Assembly: GCA_910579525.1 (NCBI GenBank)
Contig: CAJTUK010000002.1
Coordinates: 248,001 to 312,000 of the forward strand
From: an uncultured Christensenella sp.
GTDB lineage: Bacteria > Bacillota > Clostridia > Christensenellales > Borkfalkiaceae
Direction: 5' to 3'
Length of the DNA: 64,000 nt
Shown: piece after piece, positions 1 through 7,770 of the stretch
Layout of the letters: every line of letters starts with the position of its first letter
Position numbering within the stretch: position 1 is the first letter of the stretch
The notes under the pieces: generated by a model
Seen by the model: the letters and a program-made list of their open reading frames with translations, nothing else
Told to the model about the DNA's origin: nothing
Database searches by the model: none
Made by a program: the position numbers and the translations under genes

Positions 1-831
1 AGAAGAGGGACCTGCCGCCATGTTGTCGGGGTGGAGAGTTCTGCCCGTGCCGCCGCCGCTTGCAACCGAGAAGTATTTAACGCCGTTTTCAACGCACCAT
101 TTTTTATACGTTCCCGCAACGGGGTGCTGGAAGCGGGTGGGGTTGGTGGAGTTTCCGGTAATGGAAACGGAAACGTTTTCCATCTTCATAATTGCAACGC
201 CTTCCGGAACGTTGTCCGCGCCGTAGCACTTGACTTTAGCTCTTGCGCCGTCGGAGAAAGCGACCTTGTCAGTAACGGTAACCGTTTCCGTATAAGGGTC
301 GAAAGTCGTTTTGCAATAGGTGAAGCCGTTGATTCTCGAAATGATGTACGCCGCGTCTTTGCCCAAGCCGTTCAAGATAACTCTCAAGGGTTTAACGCGA
401 ACTTTGTTTGCGTTTTCCGCGATTTTTATAGCGCCTTCGGCAGCCGCGAAGGATTCGTGTCCCGCGAGGAAGCAGAAGCAGTCGGTTTCTTCGGAAAGGA
501 GCATTGCGCCGAGGTTTCCGTGTCCGAGTCCTACTTTTCTGTTTTCCGCAACGGAGCCGGGGATGCAGAAGCTCTGCAAACCTACGCCGATTTTTTCAGC
601 CGCCTGATAAGCCTTTTTGCAACCGCTTTTTATAGCGATAGCCGCGCCTACGGTGTAAGCCCAGACTGCGTTTTCAAAGCAGATAGGCTGTGTGCCGCGC
701 ACGATTTTATCTACGTCGATACCCTTTTTAAGGGTGATTTCTTTACATTCTTCTATGGATTTGATGCCGTATTCTTTGAGTACGCCGAGAATCTTTTTCT
801 CGCGTCTTTCATAACTTTCGAAAAGAGCCAT
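1..831 (-). CDS. GGGtGRT-type conserved protein, partial (3' end outside window)
   Basis: The reading frame runs open from the ATG at 831 to the window edge, giving 277 residues with no stop. It starts MALFESYERREKKILGVLKEY. The last visible residues contain A-S-G-G-G-T-G-R-T-L-H-P-D-N, the glycine-rich signature after which this conserved family of anaerobes is named. The start overlaps the stop of the upstream NifU-like gene by one base (TAATG), so the two are probably translationally coupled. The biochemical role is unknown as far as I know. The constant pairing with a Fe-S scaffold-like protein hints at iron-sulfur chemistry, which is inference. Family assignment is fairly sure because of the motif and the partner. 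Confidence 0.85.
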   Translation of the reverse strand, partial: MALFESYERREKKILGVLKEYGIKSIEECKEITLKKGIDVDKIVRGTQPICFENAVWAYTVGAAIAIKSGCKKAYQAAEKIGVGLQSFCIPGSVAENRKVGLGHGNLGAMLLSEETDCFCFLAGHESFAAAEGAIKIAENANKVRVKPLRVILNGLGKDAAYIISRINGFTYCKTTFDPYTETVTVTDKVAFSDGARAKVKCYGADNVPEGVAIMKMENVSVSITGNSTNPTRFQHPVAGTYKKWCVENGVKYFSVASGGGTGRTLHPDNMAAGPSS

Positions 832-1556
832 TAGTCAACCTCCTTGTCCGTTCTGGGATCGATATGTTTTACGGCGCCGCTCTCTTTGGAGTATCTGCCG
901 TAGGTGCCAATAGCCTTTTCGTAAGCTTCGTTGGGAGAGAGACCTTTTTTAATGAAGTCGGTCATTTTGCCGAGCGAAACGAACTTATATCCGCACACCT
1001 CGTTATTTTTGTCGAGAGCAAGCGCGAGGACGTAGCCTTCAGCCATTTCAAGATATCTTACGCCTTTAAGTTTTGTGCCGTACATAGTGCCGACTTGCGA
1101 GCGGAGTCCCTTGCCGAGATCTTCGAGTCCGGCGCCGATAGTGAGTCCGTCTTCGGAGAAAGCAGATTGAGTTCTGCCGTAAACTATCTGTAAAAAGAGT
1201 TCGCGCATTGCGGTGTTGATTGCGTCGCAAACGAGGTCGGTATTCAGCGCTTCCAAAATGGTTTTGCCGGGTAGAATTTCCGCCGCCATAGCAGCCGAGT
1301 GGGTCATACCCGAGCAGCCTATGGTCTCTACGAGGGCTTCTTCGATAATACCGTCTTTAACGTTGAGCGAGAGCTTGCACGCGCCCTGCTGGGGTGCGCA
1401 CCAGCCTATGCCGTGCGTAAAGCCTTTGATGTCCTTGATTTCCTTTGCCTGAACCCAAAGTCCCTCTTCGGGAATGGGGGCGGGGCCGTGTTCGAACTTG
1501 CCGGACACGCCTTTGGCAACGCAAATCATATTTTCAATATCCTTTGAATATTGCAT
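831..1556 (-). CDS. NifU/IscU-like iron-sulfur scaffold homologue
   Basis: 241 residues. Residues about 50-105 resemble the IscU/NifU N-terminal scaffold fold. C60 is followed by K-L-S-L-N-V-K-D-G-I-I-E-E-A, and C81 sits in I-G-C-S-G-M-T-H-S-A-A-M, like IscU Y-G-C-G-S-A-I-A-S-S. C110 could be the third ligand. The protein is much longer than IscU (about 128 residues), and its C-terminal 120 residues are not recognised. There is a good Shine-Dalgarno (GGAGG) upstream of the ATG. It is the first gene of a two-gene minus-strand operon with the GGGtGRT protein. No cysteine desulfurase is adjacent, so a general Isc/Suf role is not supported; it may be a dedicated scaffold or sensor. Confidence 0.8.
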   Translation of the reverse strand: MQYSKDIENMICVAKGVSGKFEHGPAPIPEEGLWVQAKEIKDIKGFTHGIGWCAPQQGACKLSLNVKDGIIEEALVETIGCSGMTHSAAMAAEILPGKTILEALNTDLVCDAINTAMRELFLQIVYGRTQSAFSEDGLTIGAGLEDLGKGLRSQVGTMYGTKLKGVRYLEMAEGYVLALALDKNNEVCGYKFVSLGKMTDFIKKGLSPNEAYEKAIGTYGRYSKESGAVKHIDPRTDKEVD

Positions 1557-1736
1557 TACAAATCCTCCAAATTTATTTTTCTATTTTCACAAAAACTTTT
1601 AAAAGAGTTTTTGCGGTTTTTCTTGCGAACCGAATTTCTTAATCATTATAACACGGGGATTTACAATATTCAATTCAAATAGATAAAAAAATTACAAATT
1701 TTTTGATTATTATATAAAATAAATATAAAATAATTG

Positions 1737-1764
1737 TTTACCTTGACTCCAAAAACATTATAAT
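1737..1764 (+). promoter_or_regulatory. Candidate promoter of mcsA-mcsB-clpC
   Basis: TTTACC (1737-1742), 16 bp, TATAAT (1759-1764). The start codon of mcsA follows 33 bases later with AAAGGAG as ribosome binding site. No clear tandem CtsR heptad is present. Confidence 0.55.
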
Positions 1765-1797
1765 AAAAGTGAAACATAAAAAAGGAGCTCAAAGCCC

Positions 1798-2283
1798 ATG
1801 CTGTGCCAGCGTTGCAAAAAAAATATAGCGACCGAAATAGTGCTCGAAGAGATAAACGGCGAAAAGTTCGAAAGCCGTTTGTGCGCTAAATGTTCGAGCG
1901 AACTTTACGGCGGACTCCATACCAAAATGAACGACGACGTTTGCGCGTGGCTTTTCGGTTCTTCGGCGCCGAAAAAGACGTGCCCGGTTTGCGGCACTTC
2001 TTACGCGGACTATAAAAGCACCGGACTTTTGGGCTGTGCGAGCTGTTACGACGTTTTTAAGGAGGAGCTTCTGCCCGCAATCCGCGCAATCCACGGCAAG
2101 ACCGAACATGTAGGTAAAGTGGGGGCGAACAAGGACGAAAAGGGGTTGCACCGCAGACTGATAAATTTGCAGAACGAGCTCGAACGCGCCCTGCGCGAAA
2201 AGCGGTTTGACGACGCGGGCAGGCTGAACAAGAGCATAAACGAAATAAGCAAAACGCTTTACGGGGGAGGCGGCAATGACTGA
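1798..2283 (+). CDS. mcsA: McsA, zinc-binding activator of the arginine kinase McsB
   Basis: 161 residues. Four CXXC pairs (C3/C6, C29/C32, C62/C65, C80/C83) form two predicted zinc sites, and a UVR-type helical hairpin occupies about 118-155. This is the known McsA architecture. McsA binds and activates McsB, which marks proteins with phosphoarginine for ClpCP. It is the first gene of mcsA-mcsB-clpC, and its stop overlaps the mcsB start by 8 bases. In Bacillus the operon starts with ctsR; no ctsR is seen here. Confidence 0.95.
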   Translation: MLCQRCKKNIATEIVLEEINGEKFESRLCAKCSSELYGGLHTKMNDDVCAWLFGSSAPKKTCPVCGTSYADYKSTGLLGCASCYDVFKEELLPAIRAIHGKTEHVGKVGANKDEKGLHRRLINLQNELERALREKRFDDAGRLNKSINEISKTLYGGGGND

Positions 2284-3289
2284 TTATTCCAAAATAGCCG
2301 TATCCTCGCGCATACGGTTGGCGAGAAATTTAGAGGGTTATCCCTTTCCGTCGCACTTAAAAGGCGCGAAACAGGCGAAGGACGTTATACGCATAGTCAC
2401 TTCCGGATTGGCGCGTTTATATGACTTCAATATCCGCTATATGGATAAAATTTCGGAGGCGGAGGCGCTCTCATTAAAAGAGAACCACCTCATTAGCCCC
2501 AACCTGATAACCAACGGCAGACCCTCGGCGGTGCTAATAAACCGCGAGGAGAGCATATCCATAATGATTAACGAGGAGGACCACCTCCGCGAGCAGTGCA
2601 TAGTCAAGGGTATGGATTTGAAACTCGCGTATGAAACCATGTCGGAAATAGACGGGCGGCTCTCTTCTTCTATGAAGTTCGCATATGATGAGCAGCTCGG
2701 ATTTTTGACGGCATGCCCCACCAATCTCGGAACGGGACTGCGCGCTTCGGTAATGTTATTTTTGCCCGCAGTGACTATAAACGGGCTCATGCCGAGAATA
2801 ATAAAGAGCGTCTCGCGCCTCGGGCTGACGGTGCGCGGGATTTACGGCGAGGGCAGCCGTGCGGAGGGATATGTTTACCAGATAAGCAACGAAGTTACTT
2901 TGGGCGTAAGCGAAAAGGAAATTCTTTCGCAGGTGGAAGAGATTGTGGGTAAAACCTGCGAGCTCGAGCTTGCCGAACGGGAAGAACTGAAAAACGGCGC
3001 TTCGGCTTTGGATATCGAGGACGAGTGCCGCCGTTCTTACGGGATTTTGACCAACTGCGCAAAGCTCTCGACGGGCGAACTCGTGCGGTACGCCGCGAGC
3101 GTAAAGCTGGGCGCGTGCCTCGGATATATAAAAATCGACGACGTTTCGCAGATTGACGATCTTTCGGTAAAGATGCGCCCATCGAACATAACCGCCGCGG
3201 CGGGGAGGGAGCTTACGCCTGCCGAGCGTGACGTGTACCGCGCGAAATATACGGCGAAATTTTTAAAAAAACTTACCGGTGAAAAATAA
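2276..3289 (+). CDS. mcsB: McsB, protein arginine kinase
   Basis: 337 residues, close to the family length. The guanidino-kinase signature S-S-R-I-R-L-A-R-N is at 10-18. The catalytic loop C-P-T-N-L-G-T-G-L-R-A-S-V begins at C147, the equivalent of the phosphagen-kinase active-site cysteine. The C-terminal R-D-V-Y-R-A (318-323) matches the RDxxRA phosphoarginine-binding allosteric element. It phosphorylates arginines on damaged proteins so that ClpC can recognise them. It overlaps mcsA by 8 bases and lies 134 bases upstream of clpC. Confidence 0.96.
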   Translation: MTDYSKIAVSSRIRLARNLEGYPFPSHLKGAKQAKDVIRIVTSGLARLYDFNIRYMDKISEAEALSLKENHLISPNLITNGRPSAVLINREESISIMINEEDHLREQCIVKGMDLKLAYETMSEIDGRLSSSMKFAYDEQLGFLTACPTNLGTGLRASVMLFLPAVTINGLMPRIIKSVSRLGLTVRGIYGEGSRAEGYVYQISNEVTLGVSEKEILSQVEEIVGKTCELELAEREELKNGASALDIEDECRRSYGILTNCAKLSTGELVRYAASVKLGACLGYIKIDDVSQIDDLSVKMRPSNITAAAGRELTPAERDVYRAKYTAKFLKKLTGEK

Positions 3290-3423
3290 CTGATAAAAAA
3301 GGGCGTTAATTGCGGCATATTGCGGGGGTAACCGCAGTTTTTAGCGCAGAGTGGCGCCGGCAGGGCAAAATAAGAACAAACGCCGTTTAGTGCGGCAATA
3401 TAGTTTATTAAAGAGGTGTTTAA

Positions 3424-5940
3424 ATGGATTTTTTAAACAGATGTACCGATAATTTGCAACAGGTTATTTCCGTCTCGCAGGAGGCTGCGGAAGTTTACGG
3501 AACGAGTTATATAGGCACGGAGCATATTGTTTTCGCAATGCTCAACTGCCCCGACAGCACGGCTTACAAACTGCTTGTTTCGTGCGGGGCGAGGGAGGAA
3601 AAATTCCGCGTGTATTTTGCGCGTTCTGTGCAGAAACGCTCGGATATTACGGGGTTTACGCCCAGAACCAAGCATATTATACAGCGCGCGCTGGAGATAG
3701 CTTACGACAGTTCTTCAGACAGCCTTGTGGGGACCGAACACATGCTGCTTGCGATTATGTCCGCGAGCGACTGCTACGCGGTAAAAATGTTGCAGGCGAT
3801 AGGAGTTAATATGGCGGAGCTTGCTAGCAAGGTGGAGCTTGCGATAACGGACGGATATTCGGACCGTTCCGACGAGGACGAAGAGGAGTCTGCGTTTTCG
3901 GAATTTGCAAAAATCTTCAATCCGCCCAAACAGACGGGAACGAAGCCCAAAGAAGGGGGGCACGCGCCCGCGCTGGATAAGTCGGTTTTGCAGTACGGAA
4001 CAGACCTCACGCAGAAGGCGCGCGAGGGGAAAATAGACCCCGTTATAGGCAGAAAAAAGGAGATTGAAAAGATTATTCAGGTGCTCTCCCGACGCACGAA
4101 AAACAATCCCGTGCTTATAGGCGAGCCGGGGGTTGGCAAATCCGCGGTGGTTGAAGGGTTGGCGCAGGCGATAGTCAAAAACGAAGTGCCCGACCTTTTG
4201 AAAAACAAGATAGTTTTTTCTCTCGATCTTGCGGGAATGATTGCGGGCGCGAAGTACCGCGGCGACTTCGAAGAGAGGCTTAAAAACGCCATTACTACAA
4301 TAAAGAACAGCGGAAACGTCATTATGTTTATCGACGAAATCCACCAGATAGTGGGCGCGGGCGCGACTACCGACGGCAATATGGACGCCGCAAATATTTT
4401 GAAGCCCATGCTTGCGCGCGGCGAGTTGCAGACGGTTGGCGCGACTACGTTGGAGGAGTACAGAAAGTACGTCGAAAAAGACGCCGCACTAGAAAGGCGT
4501 TTTACTCCCGTGCAGGTGGACGAACCCACGGTGGAGGATACGATTTGTATTCTAGAAGGCTTGCGCGACAAGTACGAAGCTCACCACAAAGTGGTGATAA
4601 CGGACGAGGCGATAAACGCCGCCGCGACACTTTCGGACAGATATATAACCGACAGGTTTTTGCCCGACAAGGCGATAGACCTCATAGACGAGGCGGCTTC
4701 CCGCGCGAGGCTGAATTCGCTCAAAAGCCCCGACGAGGTGAAGGAGCTGGAAGAAAAGCTGAAACGGCTCAACCTCGAAAAGAACAAGGCGGCGAAGGGG
4801 GAAAATTATTCGCAGGCGCAAAAGCTGGTTGAAGAGATAACCGGAATTCAGGAGAAAATAGAAAAACTCAAAAACGAGTGGAAAGACGGAACGCAGGCGA
4901 CCGCGCCGAAGATAACTTCGAACGAAATCGCGGACATTGTGAGCGGCTGGACGGGCGTGCCCGTAGTTAAACTCACGGAGCAGGAGAGCGAAAAACTTTT
5001 GCATCTCGAAGAGAATTTGCACAAACGCATAATCGGGCAGGACGAAGCGGTTTCCGCCGTGGCGAGGGCAATCCGCCGCGCACGCGCGGGGCTCAACGAG
5101 CCCAATAAGCCCATAGGCAGCTTTATATTCGTAGGACCTACCGGCGTCGGTAAAACCGACCTTGCAAAGGCGCTTGCCGAGTCCATGTTCGGCGACGAGC
5201 GACTGATGATCAGGCTGGATATGTCGGAATTTATGGAGAAACACTCCGTTTCCAAACTTATAGGCGCGCCTCCCGGATATATCGGTTACGACGACAACAA
5301 CGGCGGACAGCTCACCGAGAGAGTGAGAAGAAAGCCTTATTCCGTAGTGCTGTTCGACGAGGTGGAAAAGGCGCATCCCGACGTGTTCAACGTGCTTTTG
5401 CAGATACTCGACGACGGCAGACTCACCGACAGCAAGGGCAGGGTGATAAACTTTAAAAACACCATTATAATTATGACCTCGAACGTCGGCGCGGGGCAGA
5501 TTAAAAAGATGTCTAACTTCGGGTTCTCTTCCGGCAGCGAGGCTGACGCGGGTTACGACAATATGAAAGACAGCATCAACGAGGCGCTTAAAGAGCAGTT
5601 TAAACCCGAGTTTTTGAACAGGCTCGACGATATCATAATTTTCCGCAAGCTCACCAAGGAAGAGGCGGGCGAAATATGCAAAAAGATTATTGCGGGGCTT
5701 TCGGAAAGATTGCGCGACAAGGATATTTCGCTGAATATATCGGACGAGGCCATGAACAGAATTTTAGACGAAGGCTATAACGATATGTACGGCGCGCGTC
5801 CTTTAAAGAGAACGGTTCAAAAGCGCGTAGAGGACAGACTTTCAGACGAGATTCTCGCGGGGCACATTTTGCCTGCGGAAACGGTTACGGTTGATATAAA
5901 GGACGGGGAGTTTGTTTTCCGTTCGGAGAAACGCAAATAA
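3424..5940 (+). CDS. clpC: ClpC, AAA+ protein unfoldase
   Basis: 838 residues. The order is a double Clp-N domain (1-145), an AAA+ module with Walker A G-E-P-G-V-G-K-S at 233-240, a UVR-like coiled-coil M domain around 440-490, and a second AAA+ module with Walker A G-P-T-G-V-G-K-T at 571-578. This is the ClpC arrangement, not ClpB. It unfolds phosphoarginine-tagged substrates and feeds them to ClpP, which is not in the window. The ribosome binding site is AAAGAGG. A strong terminator follows directly. Confidence 0.97.
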   Translation: MDFLNRCTDNLQQVISVSQEAAEVYGTSYIGTEHIVFAMLNCPDSTAYKLLVSCGAREEKFRVYFARSVQKRSDITGFTPRTKHIIQRALEIAYDSSSDSLVGTEHMLLAIMSASDCYAVKMLQAIGVNMAELASKVELAITDGYSDRSDEDEEESAFSEFAKIFNPPKQTGTKPKEGGHAPALDKSVLQYGTDLTQKAREGKIDPVIGRKKEIEKIIQVLSRRTKNNPVLIGEPGVGKSAVVEGLAQAIVKNEVPDLLKNKIVFSLDLAGMIAGAKYRGDFEERLKNAITTIKNSGNVIMFIDEIHQIVGAGATTDGNMDAANILKPMLARGELQTVGATTLEEYRKYVEKDAALERRFTPVQVDEPTVEDTICILEGLRDKYEAHHKVVITDEAINAAATLSDRYITDRFLPDKAIDLIDEAASRARLNSLKSPDEVKELEEKLKRLNLEKNKAAKGENYSQAQKLVEEITGIQEKIEKLKNEWKDGTQATAPKITSNEIADIVSGWTGVPVVKLTEQESEKLLHLEENLHKRIIGQDEAVSAVARAIRRARAGLNEPNKPIGSFIFVGPTGVGKTDLAKALAESMFGDERLMIRLDMSEFMEKHSVSKLIGAPPGYIGYDDNNGGQLTERVRRKPYSVVLFDEVEKAHPDVFNVLLQILDDGRLTDSKGRVINFKNTIIIMTSNVGAGQIKKMSNFGFSSGSEADAGYDNMKDSINEALKEQFKPEFLNRLDDIIIFRKLTKEEAGEICKKIIAGLSERLRDKDISLNISDEAMNRILDEGYNDMYGARPLKRTVQKRVEDRLSDEILAGHILPAETVTVDIKDGEFVFRSEKRK

Positions 5941-5947
5941 TTTATAT

Positions 5948-5978
5948 CCCTCTCTACTGTGAGTAGAGGGGGATTTTT
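5948..5978 (+). terminator. Intrinsic terminator after clpC
   Basis: A 10-bp stem (5948-5957 with 5963-5972, one G-U pair) is followed by ATTTTTG. Confidence 0.8.
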
Positions 5979-6050
5979 GCTCGGTAGAGAAGATTGTTTT
6001 GCGGTAGCGTAAGGCCGTTTAACCGTAGCGCCGAAAATACAAAGAGTAGG

Positions 6051-6078
6051 TTTACTTATCGCTCAACGCGCCTATAAT
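6051..6078 (+). promoter_or_regulatory. Promoter of the hemolysin III gene
   Basis: TTTACT (6051-6056), 16 bp, TATAAT (6073-6078). Only seven bases separate the -10 box from the ATG at 6086, so transcription should begin at or next to the start codon. Confidence 0.7.
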
Positions 6079-6085
6079 TTAAGGT

Positions 6086-6778
6086 ATGAAACAAGTGGCA
6101 ACATACTCTTACGAAAACAGAATACGGTCGAAAAACCCCGTTTATACAAAAGGGGAAGAAATTTTTAACGCCGTGTCGCACATAGTGGGCGGCGCGCTCG
6201 GGCTTGCGATTTTGATAACTTTGATAGTTTTCGCGTACCCGAACGGCAGTTACATGGCGGCGGCGTGCGCGTTTGGCATAAGCGTTATAGTTCTTTATAC
6301 GATGAGCGCGCTCTATCACTTTTTGCCCCGCGGCACCGGCAAAAAGGTTTTTCGCATTTTTGACCACTGCACTATATTTTTACTCATAGCGGGCACTTAC
6401 ACGCCGTATTGCGTAATAGCTCTGGGGCTTTCGCCTTTGGGCATTGCAATTTTAGCGGCGGAGTGGACTCTTGCCGTCCTGGGCATAACGGGCAACGCCA
6501 TAGCTATGAACAACAAAGTTATAAAGGGTTTTTCAATGGCCTTTTATTGCGTTATGGGTTGGCTGATTTTGATAGCGTTCGGCGAGCTTATGCAAAATCT
6601 CACCATTACCGAGTTCCTTTTGTTGCTTTTCGGCGGATTGGCTTATACGCTGGGCATAGTGTTTTACGCATTCGGCAAAAGGGTGAAATACTTCCATTCC
6701 GTGTGGCACCTTTTCGACGTGGCGGGCACGGCTTTACAGTTCGCGAGCATTTTGCTAATTCTTCTTGGCAATGGGTAA
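6086..6778 (+). CDS. Hemolysin III family (PAQR-type) membrane protein
   Basis: 230 residues with about seven hydrophobic segments. The opening G-E-E-I-F-N-A-V-S-H-I-V-G-G, the internal A-L-Y-H-F and the late H-S-V-W-H-L-F-D are the conserved His/Asp/Ser elements of the hemolysin III/PAQR superfamily (YqfA-like), which resembles metal-dependent integral-membrane hydrolases. Function in bacteria is unclear; a true cytolytic role is not implied. It is monocistronic, after the clpC terminator. The promoter position predicts a leaderless message; a GTG at 6095, with AAGG about ten bases before it, is an alternative start. Confidence 0.88.
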   Translation: MKQVATYSYENRIRSKNPVYTKGEEIFNAVSHIVGGALGLAILITLIVFAYPNGSYMAAACAFGISVIVLYTMSALYHFLPRGTGKKVFRIFDHCTIFLLIAGTYTPYCVIALGLSPLGIAILAAEWTLAVLGITGNAIAMNNKVIKGFSMAFYCVMGWLILIAFGELMQNLTITEFLLLLFGGLAYTLGIVFYAFGKRVKYFHSVWHLFDVAGTALQFASILLILLGNG

Positions 6779-6867
6779 CGTTTCGCCTTGTAGTGTGCGA
6801 AATTGATTGCGTATACAATATATTGTGTTTTGTTAAAATTTTCAAGCCGATATTTTGTGTTTTTTTG

Positions 6868-6896
6868 TTGACAAAACGTATACGCGCTGATATAAT
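6868..6896 (+). promoter_or_regulatory. Consensus promoter of the pflA-pflB leader
   Basis: TTGACA (6868-6873), 17 bp, TATAAT (6891-6896): a perfect sigma-A type consensus. Transcription should start near 6903, giving a leader of about 135 bases before pflA. Confidence 0.9.
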
Positions 6897-6907
6897 ATAA
6901 TTCCAAT

Positions 6908-7025
6908 TGAAAAACCCGACGGTGACTGACGAAATTTTTTGCGAATTAACGCAAGGAAGCCGAACGGGCAGATTTCGGTCGTTCGTCTGGGCTATTTTAT
7001 TTTTAAATAGCCCCTTTATTTTTTT
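6908..7025 (+). ncRNA. ZTP/ZMP riboswitch (pfl motif) with terminator
   Basis: The leader carries the hallmarks of the pfl (ZTP) aptamer in order. A P1 stem is formed by CCCGaCGG (6915-6922) and CCGaaCGGG (6960-6968). The conserved GGTGACTGACGA follows at 6921-6932. A P2 hairpin TTGCG/CGCAA (6939-6943, 6950-6954) leads into AAGGAAG, and the 3' element CGTCTGGGC ends at 6992. The GGGC of that element is also the start of a 9-bp terminator stem (6989-6997 with 7005-7013) followed by a U-rich tract (7015-7025). Ligand binding would therefore compete with terminator formation, as in known ON-type ZTP switches. ZTP/ZMP signals low 10-formyl-tetrahydrofolate. The downstream genes, pflA and pflB, make formate. 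Confidence 0.87.
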
Positions 7026-7038
7026 AAAAGGACTTAAA

Positions 7039-7770
7039 ATGACTGGTTATATACATTCAACCGAATCGTTCGGCACGGTAGACGGGCCGGGGATACGCTT
7101 TGTAGCGTTTTTACAGGGGTGCCCAATGCGGTGCAAATACTGCCATAACCCCGATACGCGCGCTTTCGGCGGCGGGAAAGAAATTTCCGCCGAAGAACTT
7201 GCAAAAAACGCTTTAAAATACAAAAGCTATATAAAAAGCGGCGGCGTTACGCTTACGGGCGGGGAGCCGCTCATGCAAGCGGAATTCGCGGCGGAGTTTT
7301 TTAAGATAATGAAGGGCGAGGGGATACACACCGCGCTCGATACTTCGGGTATTACTTTTAATCCCTGCGACGCAAAAAGCCTTGAAAAGCACGCCGCCGT
7401 GCTCGAATATACCGACCTCGTTCTGCTCGATATAAAACATATCGTCAGCGAAGAACATAAAAAGTTGACGGGCTTCGGCAACGAAAACGTGCTTGCGTTC
7501 GCAAAATACCTTTCCGATACCGGTAAAGATATATGGATAAGACACGTGCTCGTAACAGGGTACACCGATAAAGACGAATACCTTTACGCCTTGCGCGAAT
7601 TTATAAATACGCTTAAAACCGTAAAAAAGGTAGAGGTTTTGCCCTATCACAATATGGGCGAAACAAAATACGAAAAAATGGGGCTCGTTTATCCCTTGAA
7701 GGGCATCGAGCCGCCCGATGAAAAGAGAATATTAAACGCAAAAAAGATTTTAACGGAGGTAAATATATGA
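7039..7770 (+). CDS. pflA: Pyruvate formate-lyase activating enzyme (radical SAM)
   Basis: 243 residues from the ATG at 7039. The radical SAM motif C28-x3-C32-x2-C35 lies in G-C-P-M-R-C-K-Y-C-H-N-P-D-T, and T-G-G-E-P-L is a SAM-binding loop. The enzyme uses SAM and a [4Fe-4S] cluster to make the glycyl radical on PflB. The start is fixed by AAAGGAC six bases upstream and by the family opening M-T-G-Y-I-H-S-T-E-S-F-G. An in-frame TTG at 6907 would translate the riboswitch and is not credible. The stop overlaps the pflB start by four bases (ATGA). Confidence 0.96.
   Translation: MTGYIHSTESFGTVDGPGIRFVAFLQGCPMRCKYCHNPDTRAFGGGKEISAEELAKNALKYKSYIKSGGVTLTGGEPLMQAEFAAEFFKIMKGEGIHTALDTSGITFNPCDAKSLEKHAAVLEYTDLVLLDIKHIVSEEHKKLTGFGNENVLAFAKYLSDTGKDIWIRHVLVTGYTDKDEYLYALREFINTLKTVKKVEVLPYHNMGETKYEKMGLVYPLKGIEPPDEKRILNAKKILTEVNI

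Noticed and set aside
1737..1764. Possible CtsR operator near the mcsA promoter
   Set aside because: TTTACCTTGACT looks partly like a CtsR heptad pair, but spacing and sequence do not match the RGTCAAA-NAN-RGTCAAA consensus.
6907..7038. N-terminal extension of PflA from a TTG at 6907
   Set aside because: It would translate the ZTP aptamer and terminator. The ATG at 7039 has a ribosome binding site and the family start.
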